Source: an uncultured Peptococcaceae bacterium (GTDB lineage Bacteria; Bacillota; Desulfotomaculia; Desulfotomaculales; Desulfocucumaceae). Taken from it: a stretch of DNA of 8,704 bases. Location of the stretch: positions 1-8,704 of the forward strand of contig CATZDY010000109.1 in the NCBI GenBank assembly GCA_958417755.1, in the 5' to 3' direction. Each line of letters begins with the position of its first letter. Position 1 is the stretch's first letter. Of the stretch, positions 1 through 6,244 are shown piece by piece. The translations under genes and the position numbers were made by a program. The notes beneath the pieces were generated by a model. That model was given only the letters and a program-made list of their open reading frames with translations. It was not told the origin of the DNA and did no database searches.

Positions 1-94
1 ATGCATGTGATGTTGCTGGGCAAGTCTAAACCATAAGCTAAGATCATAGCAGCATGAATAATCCCTTGATTTTAACAAAATTTGATTGGATGTA

Positions 95-149
95 TATGGC
101 AAGGACAAAGTCTAATAGAGAATAAACTTTTTGTTTTGTCTTTGCCATG
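95..149 (+). repeat. Long imperfect inverted repeat, possible RNA stem-loop
   Basis: Bases 96-110 (ATGGCAAGGACAAAG) pair with 134-148 (TTTTGTCTTTGCCAT) along 15 consecutive positions. Thirteen are Watson-Crick pairs and two are G-U wobbles (103/141 and 110/134); a further wobble is possible at 95/149. The loop is 23 nt and A/T-rich. Both non-canonical positions are wobbles only when the + strand is transcribed, which favours a + strand RNA structure. No T-run follows the 3' arm, so this is not itself a terminator, but a terminator follows 25 nt later. It could be the body of a small RNA, a structured 3' UTR, or a remnant of a small repeat. Confidence 0.45.
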
Positions 150-173
150 GCTGATAGAGGAAAATGTCCACTG

Positions 174-200
174 AAACGGCAATGCTTTGCCGTTTTTGTT
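174..200 (+). terminator. Rho-independent terminator upstream of dprA
   Basis: There is a perfect 9-bp stem, AAACGGCAA (174-182) with TTGCCGTTT (187-195), closed by the 4-nt loop TGCT. The 3' arm runs straight into a T-rich tract (193-200, TTTTTGTT). The tract lies on the + strand side only, so termination is expected for rightward transcription coming from before the window or from within 1-170. It should insulate dprA from upstream transcription. Confidence 0.75.
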
Positions 201-337
201 CTATAAAATAAAAGTATCATCCAAGTAACATTTTTTAGCAAAGAGCAGGAAATATTTATTTTATCCCGAAAGAGCTTGTTAGTAGCATAGAAGGCGGACA
301 ACAAAATCCAGTAGATGGATTTATCAAGACAAGGTGC

Positions 338-346
338 CGGGGTGAT
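338..346 (+). promoter_or_regulatory. Ribosome binding site of dprA
   Basis: The run CGGGGTGAT just before the GTG at 350 resembles the extended Shine-Dalgarno sequence GGAGGTGAT, with GGTGAT fully complementary to the 16S rRNA end. The position matching the GGAGG core lies about 7 nt from the start. No other start codon exists upstream in this frame before a stop, so this site supports GTG 350. Confidence 0.5.
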
Positions 347-349
347 GGG

Positions 350-1444
350 GTGCAGGAAAAAGAGTATACCCTTGGTTGGCAGGTCATTATGCCTGGAGCA
401 GCGAAACGATTCTGGCATATAAGGGAGTGTTTTGGTTCTGCCGGTGCAGCTTGGCAAGCATCAGAAACCCAATTGATGGAAATGGGTGGTTTTCAACATG
501 CCCTGGCTGCTAACATTGTTGCTTTAAGGAAAACCTTTGTAGCAAAGGCTTTTATGGATAAATTGCGGCAAGAAAGAATCCAGTATATCTATCATTTGGA
601 GCCAGAATATCCATCGCAATTGCAGCATATTTACGATCCGCCTCCTGGTCTTTTTGTGAGAGGTTCTATCAAGGTGACTGAGCAACCTATGGTGGCCATG
701 GTAGGGTCCCGCAAACCCACTGCCTATGGCATCGCCGTGGCGGAACATTTATCCGCTAAGGTGGCTGGTGCTGGGGTGACCGTGGTATCCGGTTTAGCCA
801 AAGGGGTGGATACAGCGGTTCACCGAGGTGCGTTAAAAGGTGGGGGAACAACCCTGGCTGTATTGGGTTGTGGCGTGGATGTGGTATATCCCAAAGAAAA
901 TGCCAGGTTAATGGAACAAATGATTAAAAAAGGCGCTGTGGTCAGTGAATTTCCCCCAGGGGCTAAACCCTTGGCTTGGCATTTTCCCCTGCGCAATCGC
1001 CTCATCAGTGGTCTTTCCCAGGCTGTGGTGGTGGTGGAAGCAGCGGCCCGGAGTGGTGCTTTGATTACAGCGGATATGGCCCTGGAACAGGGGCGCGAGG
1101 TAATGGCAGTTCCTGGGAATATTTCTTCTCCCTTAAGTTGTGGACCCAATCGGTTGCTGAAACAAGGCGCTAGGCTTGTCAGCGGTCCTGAAGATATATT
1201 GGAAGATTTGGGTCTACAAAGAGCAGTCTCCACTGCAGAAGAGAAAAGACAGGCTTTGTCAGCTTTGTCTGGGGAAGAAAAAACAGTAGCTGGATTGTTA
1301 AGTTTAGAACCCATATCCATTGATACTTTGGTGGAACGATCGGGTTTAACAGCACAGCAAGTTTTATCAGCCCTGATGTTTTTAGAATTAAAGGGGTTTG
1401 CCCGGCAATTACCTGGGAAATATTATGTGATGGTAGATTATTGA
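350..1444 (+). CDS. dprA: DNA processing protein DprA (Smf), ssDNA-binding RecA loader
   Basis: This 364-residue protein is a complete DprA/Smf. DprA binds incoming single-stranded DNA in natural transformation, protects it and loads RecA; it acts in the cytoplasm. Residues 1-60 look like the helix-hairpin-helix/SAM-like N-terminus (FGSAGAAWQAS, MGGF). Residues about 75-285 form the Rossmann-like core, with GSR at 119-121, SGLAKGVD at 147-154, YPKEN at 180-184, the signature FPLRNRLISGLS at 212-223, EAAARSGALITA at 230-241 and PGN at 255-257. Residues about 300-360 fit the C-terminal winged-helix domain. The start is GTG; no alternative start lies upstream in frame. The gap to topA is 193 bp and contains its own promoter signals, so dprA may be transcribed apart from the genes that follow. 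DprA is also widespread in bacteria not known to be competent, so its presence does not prove transformation. Confidence 0.96.
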   Translation: MQEKEYTLGWQVIMPGAAKRFWHIRECFGSAGAAWQASETQLMEMGGFQHALAANIVALRKTFVAKAFMDKLRQERIQYIYHLEPEYPSQLQHIYDPPPGLFVRGSIKVTEQPMVAMVGSRKPTAYGIAVAEHLSAKVAGAGVTVVSGLAKGVDTAVHRGALKGGGTTLAVLGCGVDVVYPKENARLMEQMIKKGAVVSEFPPGAKPLAWHFPLRNRLISGLSQAVVVVEAAARSGALITADMALEQGREVMAVPGNISSPLSCGPNRLLKQGARLVSGPEDILEDLGLQRAVSTAEEKRQALSALSGEEKTVAGLLSLEPISIDTLVERSGLTAQQVLSALMFLELKGFARQLPGKYYVMVDY

Positions 1445-1452
1445 ATTTAACA

Positions 1453-1492
1453 GGTTTAAACCATTCGATAAGGACATACAATGGTTTAAACC
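1453..1492. promoter_or_regulatory. Paired palindromes, probable operator upstream of topA
   Basis: The perfect 10-bp palindrome GGTTTAAACC occurs at 1453-1462 and again at 1483-1492, with centres exactly 30 bp apart, close to three helical turns. The flanks make the pair a larger perfect inverted repeat: GGTTTAAACCAT (1453-1464) against ATGGTTTAAACC (1481-1492), separated by 16 nt. The right copy overlaps the -35/spacer region of the extended -10 promoter at 1500-1508, so a bound protein would be placed to block or modulate transcription of topA. I do not recognise the motif with certainty. BirA-type half sites share TAAACC/GGTTTA, but the spacing differs from the usual 14-16 nt. Confidence 0.5.
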
Positions 1493-1499
1493 GTATCCC

Positions 1500-1508
1500 T
1501 GGTATAAT
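1500..1508 (+). promoter_or_regulatory. Extended -10 promoter of the topA operon
   Basis: TGGTATAAT is a perfect extended -10 element (TG-N-TATAAT, hexamer at 1503-1508). The -35 region at a 17-bp spacing (1480-1485, AATGGT) is poor, which is typical of promoters that rely on the extended -10. The predicted transcription start is near 1515, giving a leader of about 120 nt before the topA start. The upstream palindromes overlap this promoter, so regulation by a DNA-binding protein is likely. Confidence 0.6.
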
Positions 1509-1513
1509 AGTGA

Positions 1514-1534
1514 AAGAAAACAGGCTGTTTTCTT
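1514..1534 (+). other. Hairpin at the predicted 5' end of the topA mRNA
   Basis: Bases 1514-1522 (AAGAAAACA) and 1526-1534 (TGTTTTCTT) form a perfect 9-bp stem with the 3-nt loop GGC. The stem begins at or next to the transcription start predicted from the extended -10. No strong T-run follows (CAGAAAGTG), so it does not look like a terminator. A 5'-terminal stem could stabilise the mRNA; alternatively, the DNA palindrome could be a protein site. Confidence 0.4.
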
Positions 1535-1624
1535 CAGAAAGTGCTTTTAGGATTAAAAAAAATTGTGGTGAGCATAATAGCTTAAAATTGTAAGTTTATA
1601 TCCAAATGGGAATTGGCTTAAGAC

Positions 1625-1632
1625 AGAGGTGG
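1625..1632 (+). promoter_or_regulatory. Ribosome binding site that sets the topA start at TTG 1638
   Basis: AGAGGTGG is a good Shine-Dalgarno sequence lying 5 nt before TTG 1638. The alternative in-frame GTG at 1629-1631 lies inside this site and has no Shine-Dalgarno of its own upstream (CTTAAGACAGA). The TTG start also gives the normal TopA N-terminus with the active-site Glu at residue 9, as in Escherichia coli TopA. Confidence 0.75.
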
Positions 1633-1637
1633 TTTAT

Positions 1638-3884
1638 TTGGGCAAAACCTTGGTAATTGTGGAATCTCCGGCCAAGGCTAAAAGTATTAGCAAATTTTTG
1701 GGCAATCAATATAAAGTCATCGCTTCCATGGGACATGTACGGGATTTACCCAAGAGCCAATTGGGGGTGGATGTGGAACATGGTTTTGCTCCGAAATATA
1801 TCACCATTCGAGGAAAAGGAGATATCATTAAGGAGCTGAAAGCTGCTGTAAAAAAGGCGGATAAAGTCTTATTGGCTTCTGACCCAGATCGAGAGGGAGA
1901 GGCCATTGCTTGGCATTTGCTCAATTTGTTAGGCATTCATGAGGAAGATCCTTGCCGCATTGAGTTTAATGAAATCACCAAGCAGTCCATCCAAAATGCT
2001 GTAAAAGAGCCCCGGATTATTGATGAAAAACGGGTGGATGCCCAACAAGCCAGAAGGATTTTAGACCGCCTGGTAGGGTATAAACTTAGTCCTCTTTTAT
2101 GGCGAAAAATCAAAAAAGGATTGAGCGCAGGACGGGTTCAATCTGTGGCTGTACGCTTGATTTGTGATCGGGAAGAAGAAATCGAAGCTTTTGTGCCGGA
2201 AGAGTATTGGTCTTTAACTGCAAAGCTAAATAAAGAGGGACAAAATCCTTTTGAGGCAAAATTGCACCGCATTGCTGGGGAAAAGGCTGTTGTGCCAAAC
2301 CAGGAAAGAATGGATGCAATATTGGCGGACTTGGAAGGTGCCTCTTATGAAGTGGATAAGGTAACCCGGCGGGAGAAAAAGAGGCAACCTGCAGCTCCTT
2401 TTACCACCAGTAGTTTACAACAGGAAGCCTATCGAAAATTGAATTTTACCGCTAGAAAAACCATGATGGTAGCCCAGCAATTGTATGAGGGTATTGATTT
2501 GGGCAAAGAAGGTCCCGTGGGCTTGGTAACATATATTCGTACAGATTCTGTGCGGGTATCTGAAACAGCCATTGAGGAAGCCCGGGGGTATATCAAAGAT
2601 AGCTATGGCGAAACTTATTTACCCCCCACGCCCCGGCGTTTGACTTCTAAAGGCAGAGCCCAGGACGCCCATGAAGCCATTCGGCCTACCTCAGTGTCCA
2701 GGACCCCAGAGGCAGTGAAGGGTTTTTTGAGCGCTGAACAATTCAAATTGTATCGTTTGGTATGGTCCCGCTATGTGGCCAGCCAAATGAGCGAAGCATT
2801 GTTTGATACCACCAGCGTGGACATCAATGCCAAAGAATATGTTTTTCGAGCCACAGGTTCAGTATTAAAGTTTCAAGGTTTTATGAAAGTATATACAGAA
2901 GAGGTGGAAAAGGATAAGGATCATTTGTTGCCTGTATTGGTTCCAGGTGATTTGTTGGCATTAGAGGCCCTGCTGCCTAAACAACATTTCACCCAGCCGC
3001 CGCCGAGGTATAGTGATGCAACTTTGGTGAAGGCATTGGAGGAAAGAGGCATTGGTAGGCCCAGTACCTATGCCCCCATTGTGGAGACTATCTTAAAACG
3101 TGGTTATGTGGTACGGGAAAGCAAACAATTGTATCCCACAGAGTTGGGCGCCATTGTGGTAAATCTTTTAAAAAACCATTTTCAAGATATTATTGATGTG
3201 GAATTTACCGCAGATATGGAAGAAAAGTTGGATGGCATAGAAGAAGGAGAAGAGGATTGGGTTCAGGTATTGGATTCCTTTTACCAGCCTTTCCATGAAA
3301 CATTGGAGAAAGCAGAAGAAGAAATCGGTCAAGTGGATTTGGCTGATGAAGTGACAGATGAAATCTGTGAGCTTTGCGGACAAAACATGGTGATAAAAAT
3401 GGGGCGGTATGGTAAATTTTTGGCTTGTCCTGGTTTTCCTGATTGCCGAAATACCCGTCCTTTGTTAGAACCCACTGGAGTTGCTTGTCCCCGTTGTTCT
3501 GGGGAAATGGTAAGGCGGCGGAGTAAAAAAGGGCGTACCTTTTATGGTTGTAGCAATTATCCTGAATGTGACTTTATGGTATGGGATCAGCCCAGTGAAG
3601 TGAAATGTCCGCAATGCGGGGGCATGACAGTACTGAAAAAATCCAAAGGCAAAGAAGAAAATCGTTGTGTCAATGAAAATTGTCCTGCAGGGATGCAATA
3701 TAAAAACCATCATGGGGCTGGGAAAAGGGAAAAAAGTCAGACCCACGGGGGAGAAGAAAAACAGAAAAAGACTGCTACAGCAAGTAAAAAGTCTGCTCCT
3801 AAGAAGAAAACAGGCAAAACCAGTGCAACAGAGAAAAAGACAAAGGTAGGCAAAAAAACTGCCAAAGAAAGTGTAGCCTTATAA
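1638..3884 (+). CDS. topA: DNA topoisomerase I (type IA)
   Basis: TopA relaxes negative supercoils by cutting and resealing one strand through a 5'-phosphotyrosine link, and needs Mg2+. The protein is 748 residues from TTG 1638. The Toprim domain opens with VIVESPAKAK (Glu9) and carries the acidic motif DPDRE (82-86). The AGRVQSVAVRLI segment lies near 164-175. The catalytic tyrosine is Tyr299 in YIRTDS, and AQDAHEAIRPT follows at about 341-351. Three C-terminal four-Cys zinc ribbons are intact: Cys577/580/597/603, Cys617/620/638/644 and Cys657/660/677/682. Residues 693-748 form a low-complexity basic tail with 17 Lys in 56. Three in-frame stops follow one another (TAA TAA TAG, 3882-3890). 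TopA is probably the first gene of the operon reaching codY; trmFO starts 51 bp downstream. GTG 1629 would add three residues but overlaps the ribosome binding site. Confidence 0.98.
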   Translation: MGKTLVIVESPAKAKSISKFLGNQYKVIASMGHVRDLPKSQLGVDVEHGFAPKYITIRGKGDIIKELKAAVKKADKVLLASDPDREGEAIAWHLLNLLGIHEEDPCRIEFNEITKQSIQNAVKEPRIIDEKRVDAQQARRILDRLVGYKLSPLLWRKIKKGLSAGRVQSVAVRLICDREEEIEAFVPEEYWSLTAKLNKEGQNPFEAKLHRIAGEKAVVPNQERMDAILADLEGASYEVDKVTRREKKRQPAAPFTTSSLQQEAYRKLNFTARKTMMVAQQLYEGIDLGKEGPVGLVTYIRTDSVRVSETAIEEARGYIKDSYGETYLPPTPRRLTSKGRAQDAHEAIRPTSVSRTPEAVKGFLSAEQFKLYRLVWSRYVASQMSEALFDTTSVDINAKEYVFRATGSVLKFQGFMKVYTEEVEKDKDHLLPVLVPGDLLALEALLPKQHFTQPPPRYSDATLVKALEERGIGRPSTYAPIVETILKRGYVVRESKQLYPTELGAIVVNLLKNHFQDIIDVEFTADMEEKLDGIEEGEEDWVQVLDSFYQPFHETLEKAEEEIGQVDLADEVTDEICELCGQNMVIKMGRYGKFLACPGFPDCRNTRPLLEPTGVACPRCSGEMVRRRSKKGRTFYGCSNYPECDFMVWDQPSEVKCPQCGGMTVLKKSKGKEENRCVNENCPAGMQYKNHHGAGKREKSQTHGGEEKQKKTATASKKSAPKKKTGKTSATEKKTKVGKKTAKESVAL

Positions 3885-3920
3885 TAATAGATGTTATTTT
3901 AATGTGCTTGGGTGGAGAGA

Positions 3921-3928
3921 AAGGAAGG
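3921..3928 (+). promoter_or_regulatory. Ribosome binding site of trmFO (TTG start)
   Basis: AAGGAAGG lies 7 nt before TTG 3936. An in-frame TAA at 3930-3932 rules out any start further upstream, so the rare TTG start is supported by both the site and the reading frame. Confidence 0.7.
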
Positions 3929-3935
3929 CTAAGGA

Positions 3936-5264
3936 TTGGATATCATTGTGGTGGGCGCCGGTTTGGCAGGTTCTGAGGCAGCATGGCAATTGGCGAAAAG
4001 AGGATTTCAGGTGCAATTATATGAAATGAGACCTGGTAAAATGACGCCAGCCCATAGCAGCGGCATGTTTGCAGAATTGGTTTGTAGCAATTCTTTACGG
4101 GCTGCCTCCTGGGAGAATGCTGTAGGCTTATTAAAGGAAGAAATGCGGCGTTTGGACTCTTTGATTATGGCTTGTGCGGATGCCTCCAAGGTTCCAGCTG
4201 GAGGGGCTTTGGCAGTGGATCGAGACGCCTTTGGCGCTATGGTCACAAGGACATTGGAAAGCCATCCATTGGTGGAAGTGATGCGGGAAGAGGTAACATC
4301 CATTCCCGACCATGCAGTGGTGGTATTGGCCACAGGGCCTTTGACTTCTGATGCCTTGGCATTGGCCATCAAAGAATGTGCAGGACAGGAATATCTATAT
4401 TTTTACGATGCCATTGCCCCCATTGTGGCCAAAGAATCCATTGACATGTCTAAGGCATTTTTATCTTCCCGTTATGATAAAGGAGAGGCCAGTTACATCA
4501 ATTGTCCTATGAACAAAGAAGAGTATCTGGCTTTTCGAGAGGCTTTGGCTTTAGCCCCAAGGGCACCCCGCAAAGAATTTGACCAGGAAGTGCATTTTGA
4601 AGGCTGTATGCCCATTGAGGTGTTGGCCCAACGGGGGGTAGATACCATGCGTTACGGACCCTTAAAACCCGTGGGCTTGGTGGACCCCAATACAGGGCAA
4701 CGTCCTTATGCTGTGGTGCAATTGCGCCAGGATAACGCAGCTGCCAGTTTATATAATTTGGTGGGATTCCAAACCCATTTGAGCTGGCCAGCCCAAAAAG
4801 AAGTGTTCGGTATGATTCCAGGGTTGGAAAAAGCGGAATTTGCCCGTTATGGGGTGATGCATCGCAATACATATATCAATGCGCCTTTGTTGTTGGAACC
4901 AACCTTTGCCTGTAAATTTCGTCCTGGATTGTTTATGGCTGGACAAATGACAGGGGTAGAAGGCTATGTGGAATCCGCGGCATCTGGGTTAATGGCTGGC
5001 TTGAATGCAGCTTTGTATTGTGGGCAAGAGCCTTTGTTGGTTTTTCCTAAAGAAACAGCCCATGGGGCTTTAGCTGCTTATATTACCAATGCGAATCCCC
5101 ATAAATTTCAGCCTATGAATGTGGCTTTTGGTTTATTTCCTCCTTTAGAGGAAACCATAAAAGATAAAAAGAAACGCAAGATGCAGATGGCCCAAAGAGC
5201 CTTAAATGCTTTGGAGTCATTGAAGCAAAAGCATCCATATATTCAAATAGGGGACAAGCTGTAG
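3936..5264 (+). CDS. trmFO: Methylenetetrahydrofolate--tRNA-(uracil-5-)-methyltransferase TrmFO
   Basis: TrmFO (Gid) makes 5-methyluridine at position 54 in the T loop of tRNA, using 5,10-methylenetetrahydrofolate as carbon donor and FAD/NAD(P)H for reduction; it is cytoplasmic. The 442-residue protein starts directly with the FAD-binding beta-alpha-beta unit, GAGLAG at 7-12, followed by the acidic strand end LYEMRP at about 28-33. The conserved segment ELVCSNSLR contains Cys50, and HFEGCMPIE contains Cys224. These match the positions of the two functional cysteines described in Bacillus subtilis TrmFO (Cys53 and Cys226). YGPLKPVGL (240-248) and the second nucleotide-binding segment GLFMAGQMTGVEGYVESAASG (331-351) are also typical. 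It begins with TTG; the FAD motif at the N-terminus makes a later start impossible. It lies 51 bp after topA and 12 bp before xerC, with no terminator or clear promoter between. Confidence 0.97.
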   Translation: MDIIVVGAGLAGSEAAWQLAKRGFQVQLYEMRPGKMTPAHSSGMFAELVCSNSLRAASWENAVGLLKEEMRRLDSLIMACADASKVPAGGALAVDRDAFGAMVTRTLESHPLVEVMREEVTSIPDHAVVVLATGPLTSDALALAIKECAGQEYLYFYDAIAPIVAKESIDMSKAFLSSRYDKGEASYINCPMNKEEYLAFREALALAPRAPRKEFDQEVHFEGCMPIEVLAQRGVDTMRYGPLKPVGLVDPNTGQRPYAVVQLRQDNAAASLYNLVGFQTHLSWPAQKEVFGMIPGLEKAEFARYGVMHRNTYINAPLLLEPTFACKFRPGLFMAGQMTGVEGYVESAASGLMAGLNAALYCGQEPLLVFPKETAHGALAAYITNANPHKFQPMNVAFGLFPPLEETIKDKKKRKMQMAQRALNALESLKQKHPYIQIGDKL

Positions 5265-5276
5265 ATAAAGAGTGGG

Positions 5277-6185
5277 ATGAATATGTATCACTATGTGGAT
5301 GGTTTTATGGTCTATCTGGAAACAGAAAAGAAGTGTTCATTGCATACCCTGGAAAGTTATCATCAGGATCTTATGCAAGGAATTGATTTTTTTGCCACAG
5401 AATTGGGTAAAAAAGATACAGAGATTATACCCCAGGATATTCAATTGGGTTTGGTACGCAGCTTTTTAGCGGATTTACGGGTGCAAGGTCTTGCCAAAAC
5501 CACAGTATCCAGAAAAATAGCAGCTTGGCGCTCTTTTTTTCGTTATTTAGTGCGGGAAGGCATTGTGGAAAAAAATGTTCTACGAGGTATCCCTCCCTTA
5601 AAGACAGAACATAAATTACCTAAGTTTTTATATGTCAAACCTTGTTTTACATTGCTTGCTTTGCCTGATAAAAGTAATCCTTTGGGATTGAGGGATAAAG
5701 CAATACTAGAGGTACTATATGCCACAGGCATACGGGTGGGTGAATTGGTGGGACTCACTATGGAACAGGTGGATTTTTCCCAGCAAGAAGTAAAAGTCAA
5801 GGGCAAAGGCTCCAAAGAGCGTTTGGTTCCTTTGGGGCAGTATGCTGTGGATGCTTTACAACAATATTGTTTTCAAGGGCGGCCTCAATTGCTGACTATT
5901 GCTTCAGAACAGGCCCTTTTTTTAAATGCCCGGGGCGGAAAATTGACAGACCGTGGTGTACGCATGATAGTGGAAAAGTATGTACAAGCATTGGGCTGGG
6001 GGCAGGGGATTACGCCCCATACCCTGCGGCATACTTTTGCCACTCATTTGTTGGATGGAGGGGCGGATATTCGTATGGTTCAAGAATTGTTGGGACATGC
6101 CAGATTATCCACCACCCAGATGTATACCCATTTAACCAAGGAAAGGTTAAAGGAAGTGTACACAAAGGCTCACCCCAGGGCCTGA
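5277..6185 (+). CDS. xerC: Tyrosine recombinase XerC (CodV)
   Basis: XerC works with XerD at the dif site to convert chromosome dimers to monomers before division. The protein has 302 residues, the normal length. Residues about 1-95 form the SAM-like core-binding domain. The catalytic domain, about 110-300, has the full active site: Arg153 (TGIRVGEL), Lys177 (KGKGSKER), His248 and Arg251 (HTLRHTFATHLLDGG), His274 (LLGHARLSTTQ) and nucleophile Tyr283 (MYTHL). The position between trmFO and hslV matches codV of Bacillus subtilis, which is why I name it XerC rather than XerD or a phage integrase. The start is uncertain by two codons: ATG 5277 has AAAGAG 4 nt upstream, whereas ATG 5283 lies 6 nt after GAGTGGG. 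The gap to trmFO is 12 bp, which suggests translational coupling. Confidence 0.95.
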   Translation: MNMYHYVDGFMVYLETEKKCSLHTLESYHQDLMQGIDFFATELGKKDTEIIPQDIQLGLVRSFLADLRVQGLAKTTVSRKIAAWRSFFRYLVREGIVEKNVLRGIPPLKTEHKLPKFLYVKPCFTLLALPDKSNPLGLRDKAILEVLYATGIRVGELVGLTMEQVDFSQQEVKVKGKGSKERLVPLGQYAVDALQQYCFQGRPQLLTIASEQALFLNARGGKLTDRGVRMIVEKYVQALGWGQGITPHTLRHTFATHLLDGGADIRMVQELLGHARLSTTQMYTHLTKERLKEVYTKAHPRA

Positions 6186-6232
6186 TGTAAGATGGGGCTG
6201 CAGCAAAAAAAGGCCAAGGAAATTTGAAGAAA

Positions 6233-6238
6233 AGAGGA
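6233..6238 (+). promoter_or_regulatory. Ribosome binding site supporting the hslV start at ATG 6245
   Basis: AGAGGA lies 6 nt before ATG 6245. It sits too close to ATG 6239 to serve it. The in-frame TTG at 6224 has AAGGA only 3 nt away, so it is a weaker alternative that would add seven residues (MKKRGML) to the propeptide. Confidence 0.6.
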
Positions 6239-6244
6239 ATGCTC

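Larger units (their letters stand above)
1..349. other. Region upstream of dprA without a convincing gene
   Basis: This A/T-rich stretch precedes dprA. In + frame 1 it is open only from base 1 to the TAA at 34-36 (reading ...LLGKSKP), which could be the last codons of an upstream gene or chance; I do not recognise it. After that it holds the long inverted repeat at 95-149 and the intrinsic terminator at 174-200. From 201 to 335 I see no clear structure beyond A/T-rich DNA. A TATAAA-like hexamer at 202-207 has no acceptable -35 at 16-18 bp, so I do not call a dprA promoter. The dprA frame is open back to the TAG at 236-238, but has no ATG, GTG or TTG codon before 350. Confidence 0.5.

Noticed and set aside
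44..457. 137-residue open frame on the minus strand spanning the upstream region and the 5' end of dprA
   Set aside because: No recognisable domain, it covers the hairpin and terminator region and overlaps the dprA N-terminus, and its composition looks like random A/T-rich translation.
820..1320. 166-residue open frame on the minus strand inside dprA
   Set aside because: Antisense shadow of the conserved DprA core; no plausible ribosome binding site or protein family.
1453..1492. Inverted repeat read as a terminator of dprA
   Set aside because: The loop is 16 nt, the stem is A/T-rich in its centre, and no T-run follows (GTATCCCTGG); a promoter comes straight after.
1453..1492. BirA (biotin repressor) operator
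   Set aside because: Half sites share TAAACC and GGTTTA, but the distance between them is 20 nt rather than 14-16, and no biotin gene is present.
1529..1543. Second CodY box in the topA leader
   Set aside because: TTTCTTCAGAAAGTG matches only 10 of 15 consensus positions, which is common by chance in A/T-rich DNA.
4007..4372. Minus-strand open frames inside trmFO (also 4507-4872)
   Set aside because: Shadows of a well-conserved gene with no motif of their own.
5277..6185. xerC as the integrase of a mobile element
   Set aside because: Position, length and neighbours match the chromosomal codV/xerC; no attachment repeats, tRNA or phage genes are present.
5867..6190. 107-residue + strand frame inside xerC
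   Set aside because: Alternative-frame shadow of the catalytic domain; the xerC frame is continuous with all active-site residues, so there is no frameshift.
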